From positions 29,834 to 93,833 of the forward strand of contig NZ_LJRO01000381.1 in assembly GCF_001401155.1 (NCBI RefSeq): 64,000 nt of DNA, written 5' to 3'. Source of the DNA: Pseudomonas tremae (GTDB lineage: Bacteria > Pseudomonadota > Gammaproteobacteria > Pseudomonadales > Pseudomonadaceae). Below, in pieces: positions 41,909-51,392 of this stretch (positions are counted from its first letter, which is position 1; every line of letters begins with the position of its first letter). Below the pieces are notes generated by a model, which was given only the letters and a program-made list of their open reading frames with translations, had not been told where the DNA came from and did not search any database. A program made the translations under genes and the position numbers.

Positions 41909-43786
41909 TCAGTGAGACGAACGGCTGATGAACTCGCATACATCAGGCATTGCGAAAATTTGAAATGAAGAACTGACAGTGTATAGCTTCAGATTGCACT
42001 TGTCGGCGGGAGATACCGACAGGAAGGTGCCTTCATAGCCTGTGCGGAGTGCTGATTTATCCCCGATGGCCGCTGCAACGTCCTGCCTTTTTCCATCGAT
42101 GTTCAAAGCCCCTACAATTTTACCTTCTTCGACAGCAATCACGTAAAGAGGTACTCCATCACCGGGTTCAATATAACTCCAACCTCTTATGTACAAACCG
42201 TCTGAGGTTTGCCGCATCACGTCAATGTTGCCCCTTGGAAGATCCTGTGACACAGGGGCCTTTAGAGAGAACTCACCGCTCTCTATTGAGAGTCGCTTAG
42301 ACAACTGAGCTGCGGTAGGGAATGCGCCAGCTGCGTTGATTGGACCGCTTGTCTCTTGCACCGCTTCAGACAAAGGTCTTCCGATGGCCGACTTTTGAAG
42401 ATTAGGCTGACTTAAAGTGTTTGCGCTCCAAGCAACCATATTGGTCCAAGCCATCCATATAGTGACCATGAATAACCACTTCATGTGGAAATGACGAGAT
42501 TTCGCGATACGTGCTAGCGACGCGGATGTCTGATGATTCGCATGTGTGGTAGTTGCAATTGAAATAATGAGAGCGAGGAATGGTATGGTGACAAAGAGGT
42601 ATCGACCTTGCGGCTGAGGTAAACTATTCTGAGAGGCAACTAGGCTAAGAATTATAATTGATGGAAATAAACCAAGAATCATGATTAAAGGAAGTAGGTT
42701 TTCTAATATTAATTTTTTCTTGTCTGGCAGTGCGCAGGCTCGTGCCGTCTGGACTATAGCAGTCAGTGTAATTAATATAAGAAGCAATGCTGCTCCCATA
42801 TAATAAGAGTCGGGGATGTATACATTCATCCAGCCTGTAACCGAAAAATAACTTTTCGTGGCTAAGCTCAGCCATGGCAGGACTGTAGTCATGTCGATTA
42901 AATGCCCAGGGCATTTAATATAGCAAGTGCCAAACCCCTGCGCCGGATTAGACTTGTGCATTGCTACAAAGTCCAGTTGTCCGGTAATTCCGGTAATTTC
43001 ACCGTATTTAAGGTAAGTAATTATAAGCATGGGGGCTGAGATAAGCAGGCCCACTACGAGCGCCAACGGGAAGAGTTGGGTAACTTTTCTTTCTCCTGCA
43101 TATCGATAAGCAATCAGCATGCTGCCAGCAAAGACAAGTGCAGGAAGAAAATAAAGTTTTGCAAGAAACATCAAGCCAAGTGCAGCACCGAAACAGATTG
43201 CGGTGTACTTCGTGGGCGATTTTATATAGCCTAGGAGGCTACTTAAAAGCAGTGCGATACTAGCAAGTCCGTACGCATCGCTGTTGAAGTAGGAGAATAC
43301 AAAAGATACTTGGGGGATAAGGGATATAATAAGCGCGCTAAAAGCAGCGCTCTTTTCTGTCATGCCTGCTCTGCAAGCTATTCTATAAAGTGCACAAATA
43401 AAAACAGCGCCGAGTATCCAGTTAAAGCTTCGGGCTGATAGGTATGCCAAATCATCCGGTAGTAACCAACTTAGACCGTATGAACTGATCATGGCACCTA
43501 TTACATGGGGAAAGGGTAACCCATGATACCAGAACTCTCCGGGGTGCCATGTATAGCCGGAAAGGCTGCCGGTAAATGGCTGTAGTGGCTCCGCAGCATT
43601 AGGCAGTTCATGAAATGTTTTGAGGTATTCTAGCAAAAAAAAGTGTGTTGATTCATCAGGTCCTCCATGGAACGAGATGCCTACCGACCATAAGATTAGG
43701 ACGATAATGTACACGGCAGCTAACAACAATTGGTAGCGGGGCTTTGAGGTTTTCGTAATGCTGTTATGAATAGTATTCTCAGGCAC
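41909..43786 (-). CDS. Multi-spanning membrane protein, GT-C/DUF2142-like glycosyltransferase
   Basis: The 625-residue inner-membrane protein has about 11-12 transmembrane helices and a soluble periplasmic tail (about 480-625). The first loop contains GGPDESTHFFLLEYL, an acidic motif placed as in GT-C glycosyltransferases that use polyprenyl-phosphate sugars. It is the natural third member of a GtrA-GtrB-GtrC-like set: it would move the Und-P-linked sugar onto the O polysaccharide in the periplasm. The sequence has clearly lower GC than its neighbours, common for serotype-specific genes. The transferase role is inferred from topology, motif and neighbours. Confidence 0.72.
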   Translation of the reverse strand: MPENTIHNSITKTSKPRYQLLLAAVYIIVLILWSVGISFHGGPDESTHFFLLEYLKTFHELPNAAEPLQPFTGSLSGYTWHPGEFWYHGLPFPHVIGAMISSYGLSWLLPDDLAYLSARSFNWILGAVFICALYRIACRAGMTEKSAAFSALIISLIPQVSFVFSYFNSDAYGLASIALLLSSLLGYIKSPTKYTAICFGAALGLMFLAKLYFLPALVFAGSMLIAYRYAGERKVTQLFPLALVVGLLISAPMLIITYLKYGEITGITGQLDFVAMHKSNPAQGFGTCYIKCPGHLIDMTTVLPWLSLATKSYFSVTGWMNVYIPDSYYMGAALLLILITLTAIVQTARACALPDKKKLILENLLPLIMILGLFPSIIILSLVASQNSLPQPQGRYLFVTIPFLALIISIATTTHANHQTSASLARIAKSRHFHMKWLFMVTIWMAWTNMVAWSANTLSQPNLQKSAIGRPLSEAVQETSGPINAAGAFPTAAQLSKRLSIESGEFSLKAPVSQDLPRGNIDVMRQTSDGLYIRGWSYIEPGDGVPLYVIAVEEGKIVGALNIDGKRQDVAAAIGDKSALRTGYEGTFLSVSPADKCNLKLYTVSSSFQIFAMPDVCEFISRSSH

Positions 43787-43846
43787 GCAAAGCTCCTAGG
43801 CTTTCAGTTTTCCTTGTTTGAGGATTTACTTTGCAAATAACGTTAC

Positions 43847-46800
43847 TCAACTGCTGATCCTCGGAGGCCAGGCCATACTAAAATCCTCGTGGCTCAATGT
43901 CAGGTTCGGACTGTAGGCATAGTCAGCTTGAATATCAGGCCAGCGTGACTTGATGTATTCGATTTCCTTGGTGAAGCGCTCTTGCTTTTGAGGAGTATCT
44001 TCCAGGCCACGGGTCGCAGATTCATGGTGGTAGAGCTCTGCAAATGGGGTCCACACGTTCACGTAGCCTGCCTCTCTGACTTTGAGGCAGAAGTCCACAT
44101 CGTTGAAGGCGATTTTCAAGTGCTCCTCCTCCAATCCTCCGACCTGGTCGAACGTGGATTTTTTGATAATCAAACAGGCGGCAGTTACTGCGGAAAACTC
44201 CTGGATCAACTCTGCTCTGCAGAAATAACCAGGTGCGCCTTTGGACAGGTATTTATGGGAGTGGCCCGCAACGCCGCCCAAGCCAGTGATGACACCACCA
44301 TGCTGCAGCCGATTATCCGGATACCACAGACGCGCTCCTACGGCTCCGACATTGGGCTGTAGGGCTATCGAGACCATTTCACTCAACCATTCAGGGGTGA
44401 TGACCTCGATATCGTTATTGATAAGCCCGATCAGTTCGCCGTTCGCTATACGCACTGCCGCGTTATTGAGCGCTGAGTAATTGAATGGGCCTTCATCGCG
44501 CATGACGCGAATGTTTTCTTCCTGATCGAGCTGAGCAAAATACTCGAGCGATTCCGGTTCGTCGGAGCCGTTGTCTATCAGGATGATTTCATAATGAGTA
44601 TACGTCGTCAGTTGCTTGATGCTGTCGATGCACTGTTTGACAAGGGCATGGGCATTCCGGGTGGGAATTATCAGGCTCACCAGTGGCGGCGACGCTGGCA
44701 ATGCGTAATGAACACGATACATACTCGAAGAAGACAGCTCGGCGATTCCGACGCCGCCTTTGCGCTCCAGGTGTTCATCCAGTGCCTTGACCCCAGCCAG
44801 CGCCGCGTAAGGTTTTTCATCACCTGCCATCGCAGTGCTGCCGGCGTGTATGCGCCAATGGTAGAGCACACGAGGGATATGAATAATCTGGTTCCGTTCA
44901 AGCTTTTCTACGCACCGCAGTGCCAGGTCATAGTCCTGAGCGCCCTCAAAACCCGTTCGGAATTGTCCGACTTCGTTGACAAGGTCTCTGCGATAGGCGC
45001 CGAGGTGGCAAACCATATTCTGCGAGCGGAACAGGAACTCGTTCCAGTCTGACTTGAAGTAGGGCGAACTGCGCTTGCCGTCCGTACTGATCTTGTCTTC
45101 ATCGGAGTAGATAAGGCCGGCATCAGGGTTTTCACGAATCGTTTTAGCAATCCAGTAGAGCGCATGTCGGGGCAGCAAATCATCGTTATCCATCAGTGCG
45201 ACAAATTCGCCCGTGGCGATTTCAAGCGCCGAGTTGCTGGCCGCTGAAATATGCCCATTGTCCTCACGAAAAACGACTTTGATCCTGTCATCCAGAGCGC
45301 TCAACGATTTCAGGTATTCAATAACCTCCGGATAAGTCGATGCGTCGTCCGCAAGGCAAAGCTCCCACTGTGGGTAGAGTTGGGCACGAACGCTCTCTAC
45401 CGCTTCGCGCAGTAAATCCAGAGGAGGGTTGTAGACTGGCATGATGATGGAAATGACCGGACCCTCACCCCAATGAGCTATGTCATCGTTGATGCGGTTT
45501 ATTTTTACATCGTCTAGAGTGTCGTATTGCTGCACCCATAAAGCATAGTCATTCCTGTTTCCGGGCATTGCCTGCACTGTGCTGGTTTTGGCCCACCGCG
45601 CTTGAGCAATGACGCCAGCAATACCTCTCGCTCGCCAAACTCGATATGCTTTCTTTGCTGTGCCTGACACACCACCGCCGCGTCGAATAATCATAGGCAG
45701 CGAAGTAAGGATGCTCTTTGCTCTAAAGAAAGACCTCGTCACTTTCCTGAGCGGCGCTGTTACCTTCCAGCTGTAAGAGGACTGCATCGAGATGATATTC
45801 AGGTTCAAATTATGAATATGAGTATCTCTGCCTTCCAGCTCAAGGCGATGATTTTCCAGCAGCATCAGGTTTTTGCTTTCAAGGCCATCCAGTACTCGAC
45901 GCTGATGTTGCTTCAGATTCAGCGTTTCGGTCTCGATACTCGTCAATGCGAGGTGATGACTTTCTTTCAAGGCCAGATTTTTAGTTTCAAGATCCGCCAA
46001 CGTGGTGTGGTGGTTCTCTTGTAAAGACAGGTGCTCGGCTTCGAACTCCTTCAGCCTGAGATGATGGCTCTCTTGCAAGGCAAGATTTTCGGTTTTAAGC
46101 CCCATCAGTGCTGCACGGTGGGTTTCCAGAGCCGCCAGATGCTCGCTTTCGGCTTCCATCAACTTGAGCCGATTGCTTTCCAGAATGGCGAGGTTTTGAG
46201 CTTCAAGCTCCTCCCGCTCTTGCCGGTGGATTTCTTGCATGGCCAGTTTTTGGGCTTCAAGGTCTGCCAGCACCTGACGATGGCTTTCCTGAAGCGTTGC
46301 ATTCGCAGCTTCCAGCTCACTCAACGCCAGGCGGTGGCTTTCCTGAAGCGCTGCATTGGCAGCTTCCAGCTCATTCAACGCCAGGCGATGGCTTTCCTGA
46401 ACGGACAGGTTTTCAATTTCTATATTGGCCAAGGCGAGGCGGTGGTTCTCTTGCTCCGCCAGATTTGCCGCTTCGACAGCCTCAAGTGCAGAGTGCTCTT
46501 TAATGTTCAGGTCCGAGGTGGTTTCAAGTGCCTGTTTGAGCTCTTCTTCTTGTTGAAGCAGTCGTTCAGCGACCTGACCTTCAGTGAGCAGGGTGAACGA
46601 GATCTGGACTTTGAATGACTTACCCGTAATCAGCGAATTCAGATCGGCAGGCAACATCACGTGCGGATCATCGTTGAGTGCCATGAACAACGTGCCGTTG
46701 GCATCGCTGGAGAATGCTGTGACGCCTGCGGAAGCCAGTTGAGCATCCGTATTGTCGTACCACGCCCATAACTTCGCGTTCGAACTGTAAACCTTGATGG

Positions 46801-48670
46801 CGCTGATCGAAAATGACTGCCTCACGTTGGTGGGGTCGAAACGTAAAGAGGCGCATCGGGCTGAAGCGGGAACTTCAAAAATAACCGTCTGAAAACCGTC
46901 GTGAACACGCTGGGTTTTTGTCCGGTCTTCAGCGAATCCTCCTTCAGCATCGCCCAGATAAAGCGTTGCCAGCTTAGGCGCCTCGTTTAACTGCGAACCC
47001 GTCTTCTGAATGGTGGCATCGGGTGCCCAGTTCAGAAAGCTGGCAGCCTCACGACCGGTGACTTTTTCCTGGAACATGGCTTCGAGTACAGCAAAGCGAT
47101 TGAGCTCTTCATCCGTCACTGTCAGGCCGACGCTGGCCATCAACTGGATAATGAAGTCGCGCCTGCTGATCATAGTTGCAGTTGGATGGAAAGGTACTGC
47201 GCTGGCAATCAGCAGCAGCAAACCACGCATCAGCAAATGCCCCAGCTCCACACCTTCGACCATTTCCCATTCGATGTCGATCAGGTGCGGCTGGCCTTCG
47301 CTGTCAAGGATGATGTTCTGCGCAACGGCATCGATATAGTGACCTGGCAGACGCTCGTCTACATGATCAAGTGCAAGATCATGGCCCTCTGATGCAAGCA
47401 GCTGTTTGAGGCTGTTTACATACAGTGATAGAAACGGTGTGAAGGTGGCCACGTTCCAGTTGTGGGTTGATGCGGCCTCGTAGAATTTCAGGCTCAGCAG
47501 CGAACCTTTGGCGTAACCATGCGCGTCGGGAAGAATGAACTTGTGCGCATCACCAAGACTTTCCGGTACGGGGTTGTCACTAAGGCGGTGGTAGCGAACC
47601 TCGATGCCTTCAGGCGTTTCGACGAACACGGTCGCTTTGCAATATTCGGCATTACGGCCTGTGCTGTAGTGGTACGCCAGGATATCGGTCGGCACCACCT
47701 GTTCTGGCTGGCAGGAGGCAACTACCAGGAAAGAGTTGGCGAGGTCCATGCCCAAGTGGTTATCAATGACAACGGGCCACGCTCTTTCCAGGTTGAATGT
47801 GGTGTTTGCAGGCAGTTGTGGATCTTTTCGAGTGTTCTGGGAAGCGAGCGCAGCCGCGTCGAAGTCATGCGACTTAAAACCGCTTTCAGTGATGATCGAG
47901 TTCGGAATTTTGTAGTCGGGGTAGGGGGATAGAAAATCCGACGCCTTGAACCCTGCGCGAGCAATCAGCGCTTGCAGCTCTTTTCGACCAAATGTCTTCG
48001 GCTGCCGATCTATATATCGTCCCTCGATGCCATACATCGCAACGCCGACATGGTCTTCTGGTGCGCCTGCAAAATATTTGAGGCCCAGCTGATTTTCGAT
48101 GGCGATGAACAGGTGGCCGTCAGGCTTCAACAGTTTGCGAACGCGATTCAGCATGCCGAAAGCCGGGTCAGCATCTGCGCTGAACATGCTGGCGTATTCG
48201 AGAACACCGATAAGTGTCACTACATCGAACTGTTGGTCGACTTTAAAATCGTCAAACCTTTCAGCGAGTACGGTGACGTTATCCAGGTCTCTCGTTCTGC
48301 TTGCGGCAATTGCTGCGCGTCGTGGGCTGCCTTCCAAGGACAGGACCGTAGCGTCTGCTTCACCCAGGTAACGGCTTATTGCGCCGCATCCTGCGCCTAT
48401 CTCAAGGATTGATTTGCCTTTGATGAGACTCTCGAACGGCCGGAAGATATTTCCACGGCTGGAGGTCAGGTGATAAAGCTTGGGCCAGTCAGTGCAGTAC
48501 TGTGGCAGCTCACTGGACAGTACTGATACATCCTTCGCTTCACGTACGATACTGGCCAGCTCGGTTTCAGAATTATCGCCGTCGCTGTACGCGATGCCTT
48601 GATAATCGGAACGCACCCAAACCCCAGTGCTTGCATCAAGGCTATAGCCGTATTTATCCAGTTCAAACAT
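43847..48670 (-). CDS. Giant O-antigen protein: methyltransferase + kinase-like + 18-residue-repeat coiled coil + two GT2 domains
   Basis: The 1607-residue protein has, in order: a SAM methyltransferase (about 60-320, motif LEIGAGCGAIS at 89-99, VVTLIGVLEY); a kinase/APH-like region (about 340-500) with H444-x2-D447-x4-N452 and D465 (HYIDAVAQNIIL, LIDIEWE); a beta-rich region (about 560-700); twelve 18-residue coiled-coil repeats (736-951); and two GT-A domains (about 1070-1320 and 1330-1600) with LMDNDDLLPRHAL and LINNDIEVITPEWL. The first half has the layout of WbdD, the chain terminator and length ruler of E. coli O9a-type polysaccharide. Wzt lies just upstream, overlapping by 8 bases. It probably polymerises, caps and measures the rhamnan. 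Fusion to polymerase domains is unusual. Confidence 0.82.
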   Translation of the reverse strand: MFELDKYGYSLDASTGVWVRSDYQGIAYSDGDNSETELASIVREAKDVSVLSSELPQYCTDWPKLYHLTSSRGNIFRPFESLIKGKSILEIGAGCGAISRYLGEADATVLSLEGSPRRAAIAASRTRDLDNVTVLAERFDDFKVDQQFDVVTLIGVLEYASMFSADADPAFGMLNRVRKLLKPDGHLFIAIENQLGLKYFAGAPEDHVGVAMYGIEGRYIDRQPKTFGRKELQALIARAGFKASDFLSPYPDYKIPNSIITESGFKSHDFDAAALASQNTRKDPQLPANTTFNLERAWPVVIDNHLGMDLANSFLVVASCQPEQVVPTDILAYHYSTGRNAEYCKATVFVETPEGIEVRYHRLSDNPVPESLGDAHKFILPDAHGYAKGSLLSLKFYEAASTHNWNVATFTPFLSLYVNSLKQLLASEGHDLALDHVDERLPGHYIDAVAQNIILDSEGQPHLIDIEWEMVEGVELGHLLMRGLLLLIASAVPFHPTATMISRRDFIIQLMASVGLTVTDEELNRFAVLEAMFQEKVTGREAASFLNWAPDATIQKTGSQLNEAPKLATLYLGDAEGGFAEDRTKTQRVHDGFQTVIFEVPASARCASLRFDPTNVRQSFSISAIKVYSSNAKLWAWYDNTDAQLASAGVTAFSSDANGTLFMALNDDPHVMLPADLNSLITGKSFKVQISFTLLTEGQVAERLLQQEEELKQALETTSDLNIKEHSALEAVEAANLAEQENHRLALANIEIENLSVQESHRLALNELEAANAALQESHRLALSELEAANATLQESHRQVLADLEAQKLAMQEIHRQEREELEAQNLAILESNRLKLMEAESEHLAALETHRAALMGLKTENLALQESHHLRLKEFEAEHLSLQENHHTTLADLETKNLALKESHHLALTSIETETLNLKQHQRRVLDGLESKNLMLLENHRLELEGRDTHIHNLNLNIISMQSSYSWKVTAPLRKVTRSFFRAKSILTSLPMIIRRGGGVSGTAKKAYRVWRARGIAGVIAQARWAKTSTVQAMPGNRNDYALWVQQYDTLDDVKINRINDDIAHWGEGPVISIIMPVYNPPLDLLREAVESVRAQLYPQWELCLADDASTYPEVIEYLKSLSALDDRIKVVFREDNGHISAASNSALEIATGEFVALMDNDDLLPRHALYWIAKTIRENPDAGLIYSDEDKISTDGKRSSPYFKSDWNEFLFRSQNMVCHLGAYRRDLVNEVGQFRTGFEGAQDYDLALRCVEKLERNQIIHIPRVLYHWRIHAGSTAMAGDEKPYAALAGVKALDEHLERKGGVGIAELSSSSMYRVHYALPASPPLVSLIIPTRNAHALVKQCIDSIKQLTTYTHYEIILIDNGSDEPESLEYFAQLDQEENIRVMRDEGPFNYSALNNAAVRIANGELIGLINNDIEVITPEWLSEMVSIALQPNVGAVGARLWYPDNRLQHGGVITGLGGVAGHSHKYLSKGAPGYFCRAELIQEFSAVTAACLIIKKSTFDQVGGLEEEHLKIAFNDVDFCLKVREAGYVNVWTPFAELYHHESATRGLEDTPQKQERFTKEIEYIKSRWPDIQADYAYSPNLTLSHEDFSMAWPPRISS
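45818..46465 (-). repeat. Twelve 54-bp coding repeats (coiled-coil ruler)
   Basis: 648 bases = 12 x 54, encoding twelve 18-residue units with consensus near NLALQESHRLALxELEAx; units 2-4 are the most alike. All units have exact length, with no gaps. An 18-residue period equals heptad plus hendecad, suitable for a long coiled coil. Imperfect DNA identity of the units argues for age, with recent duplication of the first few. Confidence 0.85.
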
Positions 48671-50030
48671 CAGCAATTACCGGTTCTATGTCCATGGAGG
48701 CACCCAGGTCTATCAAGCCCAGTAGCTTCGGAGTAGGTTCTACGACGAAATGTATCGAATCATAGCGTCGGTCGTGGGGCACTATGTCTTCGCTTTGCCG
48801 GGAGGCAATGCCTATGGAAATGAAGTAATCACCGGTTGCCAGTGCGTTTTTGAATTTCACGCGAGCCTTGGCCTGTTTGCCGGCATTGCCGATCAGCGCG
48901 GTGCCCTCGCAGTCCTGCATATAGGAGTTGGTGCCGTAAACGGTGACGCCTTCTTTGGTCTTGATCGTAAAGCCGATAATCGGGTTGACCACCGTGCTGT
49001 TAAACCTCAGTGCCAGATCAAGAACGATGTCTTCACCCGACTCGACACTGTTGGGGAACTCCCGTCCCGAAGCGCTCATATGGAAGTCGAGCAATGTTGC
49101 AGCACCGTCCCCCCAGCGGTATTCATGAGGGTTGTAGCCTGGCCTGCTGGCGTACACATCTTCGTCGAAGCGTAGCGCTATCTTGTCTGCTTCGACCGGC
49201 GCGGTTTCTACACGCTCGGCTTCGGCAAGGTCCAGGCTTTTGTCGGTAATCGGGCTCTTGTCACGCCCAAACAGAAGATCGGTATAACGATTGATGACAG
49301 GACGCGATTCGCCAATCATCTCGATCCTGCTCTTTTCAAGCAAAATCGCGCGATTACAGTGGGTAACGACCTGCTCGCTGGAGTGAGTAACCAAGAGAAT
49401 ACTGGTGCCGTTTTCTTTCAGCTGTCTCAGGCGCTCGAAGCATTTGGCCTGAAAACGGGCATCGCCCACGGAAAGAGCTTCATCCACGACGAGAATTTCC
49501 GGATCGACCTGAGCCTGAACCGCAAATGCCAGGCGTACGGCCATGCCGCTCGAGTACGACTTGACCGGCTGATCAAGGAACTCGCCGATGTCGGCAAACC
49601 CTGCGATCGCGTCAAAGCGCTCGTCCACTTCGTCACGCGTCAGGCCCAGCACGGCTGCGTTCAGGTACACGTTCTCGCGGCCAGTGAACTCTGGGTTGAA
49701 CCCTGAGCCAAGCTCCAGCAACGCCGCTACTCGGCCACGGGTGTGAATCTCTCCGATGGTAGGGCTCAGCGTGCCGCAGATGATCTGCAGCAAGGTGGAC
49801 TTGCCCGAGCCGTTGCGACCGACGATGCCAACCGTTTCGCCTTTACCAACATTGAAGCTGACGTCGCGTAGCGCCCAGAATTCCTTGCCGTAGGTCGTGG
49901 TTGCTGCCTGCCCTGACCAGCGCTGAAGTCTCGGTACAAGCGCTTGCTTCAGGCGGTCGTGGGGTTTGTCATAGGTGTAAAAACACTTCGATACGTTTTG
50001 TACGCTGATAACCGGTTGATCAGATGACAT
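48663..50030 (-). CDS. wzt: O-antigen ABC transporter ATPase with C-terminal carbohydrate-binding domain
   Basis: The 455-residue ATPase drives export of finished O polysaccharide. Seen: Walker A GRNGSGKST (71-79), signature YSSGM (159-163), Walker B ILVVDE (179-184), and a C-terminal beta-sandwich (about 300-445) of Wzt_C type that in E. coli O9a recognises the modified, non-reducing end of the chain. This tail is strong evidence that export depends on a terminal cap, here likely set by the neighbouring WbdD-like protein. The ATG at 50030 overlaps the wzm stop; its own stop overlaps the next gene's start. Confidence 0.92.
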   Translation of the reverse strand: MSSDQPVISVQNVSKCFYTYDKPHDRLKQALVPRLQRWSGQAATTTYGKEFWALRDVSFNVGKGETVGIVGRNGSGKSTLLQIICGTLSPTIGEIHTRGRVAALLELGSGFNPEFTGRENVYLNAAVLGLTRDEVDERFDAIAGFADIGEFLDQPVKSYSSGMAVRLAFAVQAQVDPEILVVDEALSVGDARFQAKCFERLRQLKENGTSILLVTHSSEQVVTHCNRAILLEKSRIEMIGESRPVINRYTDLLFGRDKSPITDKSLDLAEAERVETAPVEADKIALRFDEDVYASRPGYNPHEYRWGDGAATLLDFHMSASGREFPNSVESGEDIVLDLALRFNSTVVNPIIGFTIKTKEGVTVYGTNSYMQDCEGTALIGNAGKQAKARVKFKNALATGDYFISIGIASRQSEDIVPHDRRYDSIHFVVEPTPKLLGLIDLGASMDIEPVIADV

Positions 50031-50847
50031 CAGCGAATCCTTTACGTGTCTTTTGGAAGAACCAGAACCCGATGACAGCAATTACCGCACCGACGGCAAT
50101 TGCGATGCCCAGGCTGTCCCAATGGGGGAGGTTGCCGAACAGCAGTACGCTCCGGCTTTCTTCAATAATGTAGGTCAGCGGGTTCATCTGCAGCCACGGG
50201 CGATACACTTCAGGGAGCGCAGCTACAGGATAAAGAACAGGCGACAGGAACAACAGAACGGTAGTCAGCACGGTGATCACGTGGCCGACATCGCGCAGGT
50301 ATACACCCAGCGAGGCGAGAAACCAGCTGATGCCCAAAGTGCCAAGAATAAGTGGCACCAGAATCAACGGGAACAGCAGTGCGGTCCAGTAGAGCGTGTG
50401 CGATATCAACAATTGCGCGATCACAAGCACGATCAGGCTGATGCAACTGTGGAAGAGTGCCGAGCCCAAGGTAATGACTGGCAGGATCTCCAGCGGGAAA
50501 ACCACTTTCTTGACGTAATTGCTGTTGCTCATGACCAGAGACGGCGCCCTGTTGGCACATTCTGCGAACAGGCCGTGCACGATCATGCCGACGAACAGAA
50601 GAATGGCAAAGCCGCCTTTGCCAGTGTCTACGCCGACCCAGCGTGCGCTGAAAATTTCGGAAAAAACGAAGGTATAAACCGCCAGCATCAAGACCGGATT
50701 GAAGAATGACCAGGCCAGGCCCATTACCGAGCCACGATAGCGGCCAATGACTTCACGCTTGGTCATTTGCGAGATCAATGACCTGTTCGTCCACAGGCTG
50801 CTGACCAGGCGTAGAGGTCCCGCCGAGGGTGTTTGGTGAGGATTCAT
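50020..50847 (-). CDS. wzm: O-antigen ABC transporter permease
   Basis: The 275-residue protein has six predicted helices and ABC2-type permease text: KREVIGRYRGSVMGLAWSFF near the N-terminus, GISWFLASLGVYLRDVGHVI in the middle, then FLSPVLYPVAALPEVYRPWL, then NPLTYIIEESR. With Wzt it moves lipid-linked O polysaccharide across the inner membrane. Its ATG overlaps the rmlC stop (TAATG), and it overlaps wzt, so rmlC-wzm-wzt-giant gene are tightly coupled. Confidence 0.93.
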   Translation of the reverse strand: MNPHQTPSAGPLRLVSSLWTNRSLISQMTKREVIGRYRGSVMGLAWSFFNPVLMLAVYTFVFSEIFSARWVGVDTGKGGFAILLFVGMIVHGLFAECANRAPSLVMSNSNYVKKVVFPLEILPVITLGSALFHSCISLIVLVIAQLLISHTLYWTALLFPLILVPLILGTLGISWFLASLGVYLRDVGHVITVLTTVLLFLSPVLYPVAALPEVYRPWLQMNPLTYIIEESRSVLLFGNLPHWDSLGIAIAVGAVIAVIGFWFFQKTRKGFADVI

Positions 50848-51392
50848 TACGCGAATACCTCAGCGTCTTCGAAGGCGACGGCTTTCTGGTCCTTTGCGGA
50901 GAGGGAGGGCGCTTCGCTGAATGGCCATTCGATGCCTACGCTTGCGTCGTTCCACACCAGGCTGCGCTCATGCTCAGGCGCCCAGTAGTCAGTGGTCTTG
51001 TACAAGAACTCGGCGCTTTCGGACAGCACGACAAAGCCGTGAGCAAAGCCTTCCGGGATCCACAACTGTTTTTTGTTTTCGGCGGTGAGATGCAGGCCCA
51101 CCCATTTGCCGAAGGTCGGGGAGCTCTTGCGCAGGTCGACGGCGACGTCAAACACCTCGCCTACGGTTACGCGTACAAGCTTGCCCTGGGGCTGTTGAAT
51201 TTGATAATGCAGGCCCCTCAGTACACCTTTTACTGAACGAGAGTGGTTGTCCTGAACGAACTTCACAGGCCGACCCACGACCTCTTCGAATGCCTTCTGG
51301 TTGAAGCTTTCAAAGAAAAAGCCGCGTTCGTCGCCGAATGTTTTGGGCTCGAACACGATGACGTCTGGAATGGCGAGGCGTGTTGCATTCAT
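50847..51392 (-). CDS. rmlC: dTDP-4-dehydrorhamnose 3,5-epimerase
   Basis: The 181-residue cupin-fold enzyme epimerises dTDP-4-keto-6-deoxyglucose at C3 and C5, third step of dTDP-L-rhamnose synthesis. Seen: FFFESFNQKAFEEVVG, the catalytic His in LRGLHYQIQQPQGKLVRV, DLRKSSPTFGKW, and IPEGFAHGFVVLSE. Length is normal. It is split from rmlBDA by a glycosyltransferase gene and a 669-base gap and is the first gene of the exporter run. Confidence 0.95.
   Translation of the reverse strand: MNATRLAIPDVIVFEPKTFGDERGFFFESFNQKAFEEVVGRPVKFVQDNHSRSVKGVLRGLHYQIQQPQGKLVRVTVGEVFDVAVDLRKSSPTFGKWVGLHLTAENKKQLWIPEGFAHGFVVLSESAEFLYKTTDYWAPEHERSLVWNDASVGIEWPFSEAPSLSAKDQKAVAFEDAEVFA

Noticed and set aside
45818..46465. 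Regular 54-bp repeats considered as a CRISPR array
   Set aside because: Repeats are contiguous without spacers, encode a coiled coil in frame, and lie inside a large gene; no cas genes.
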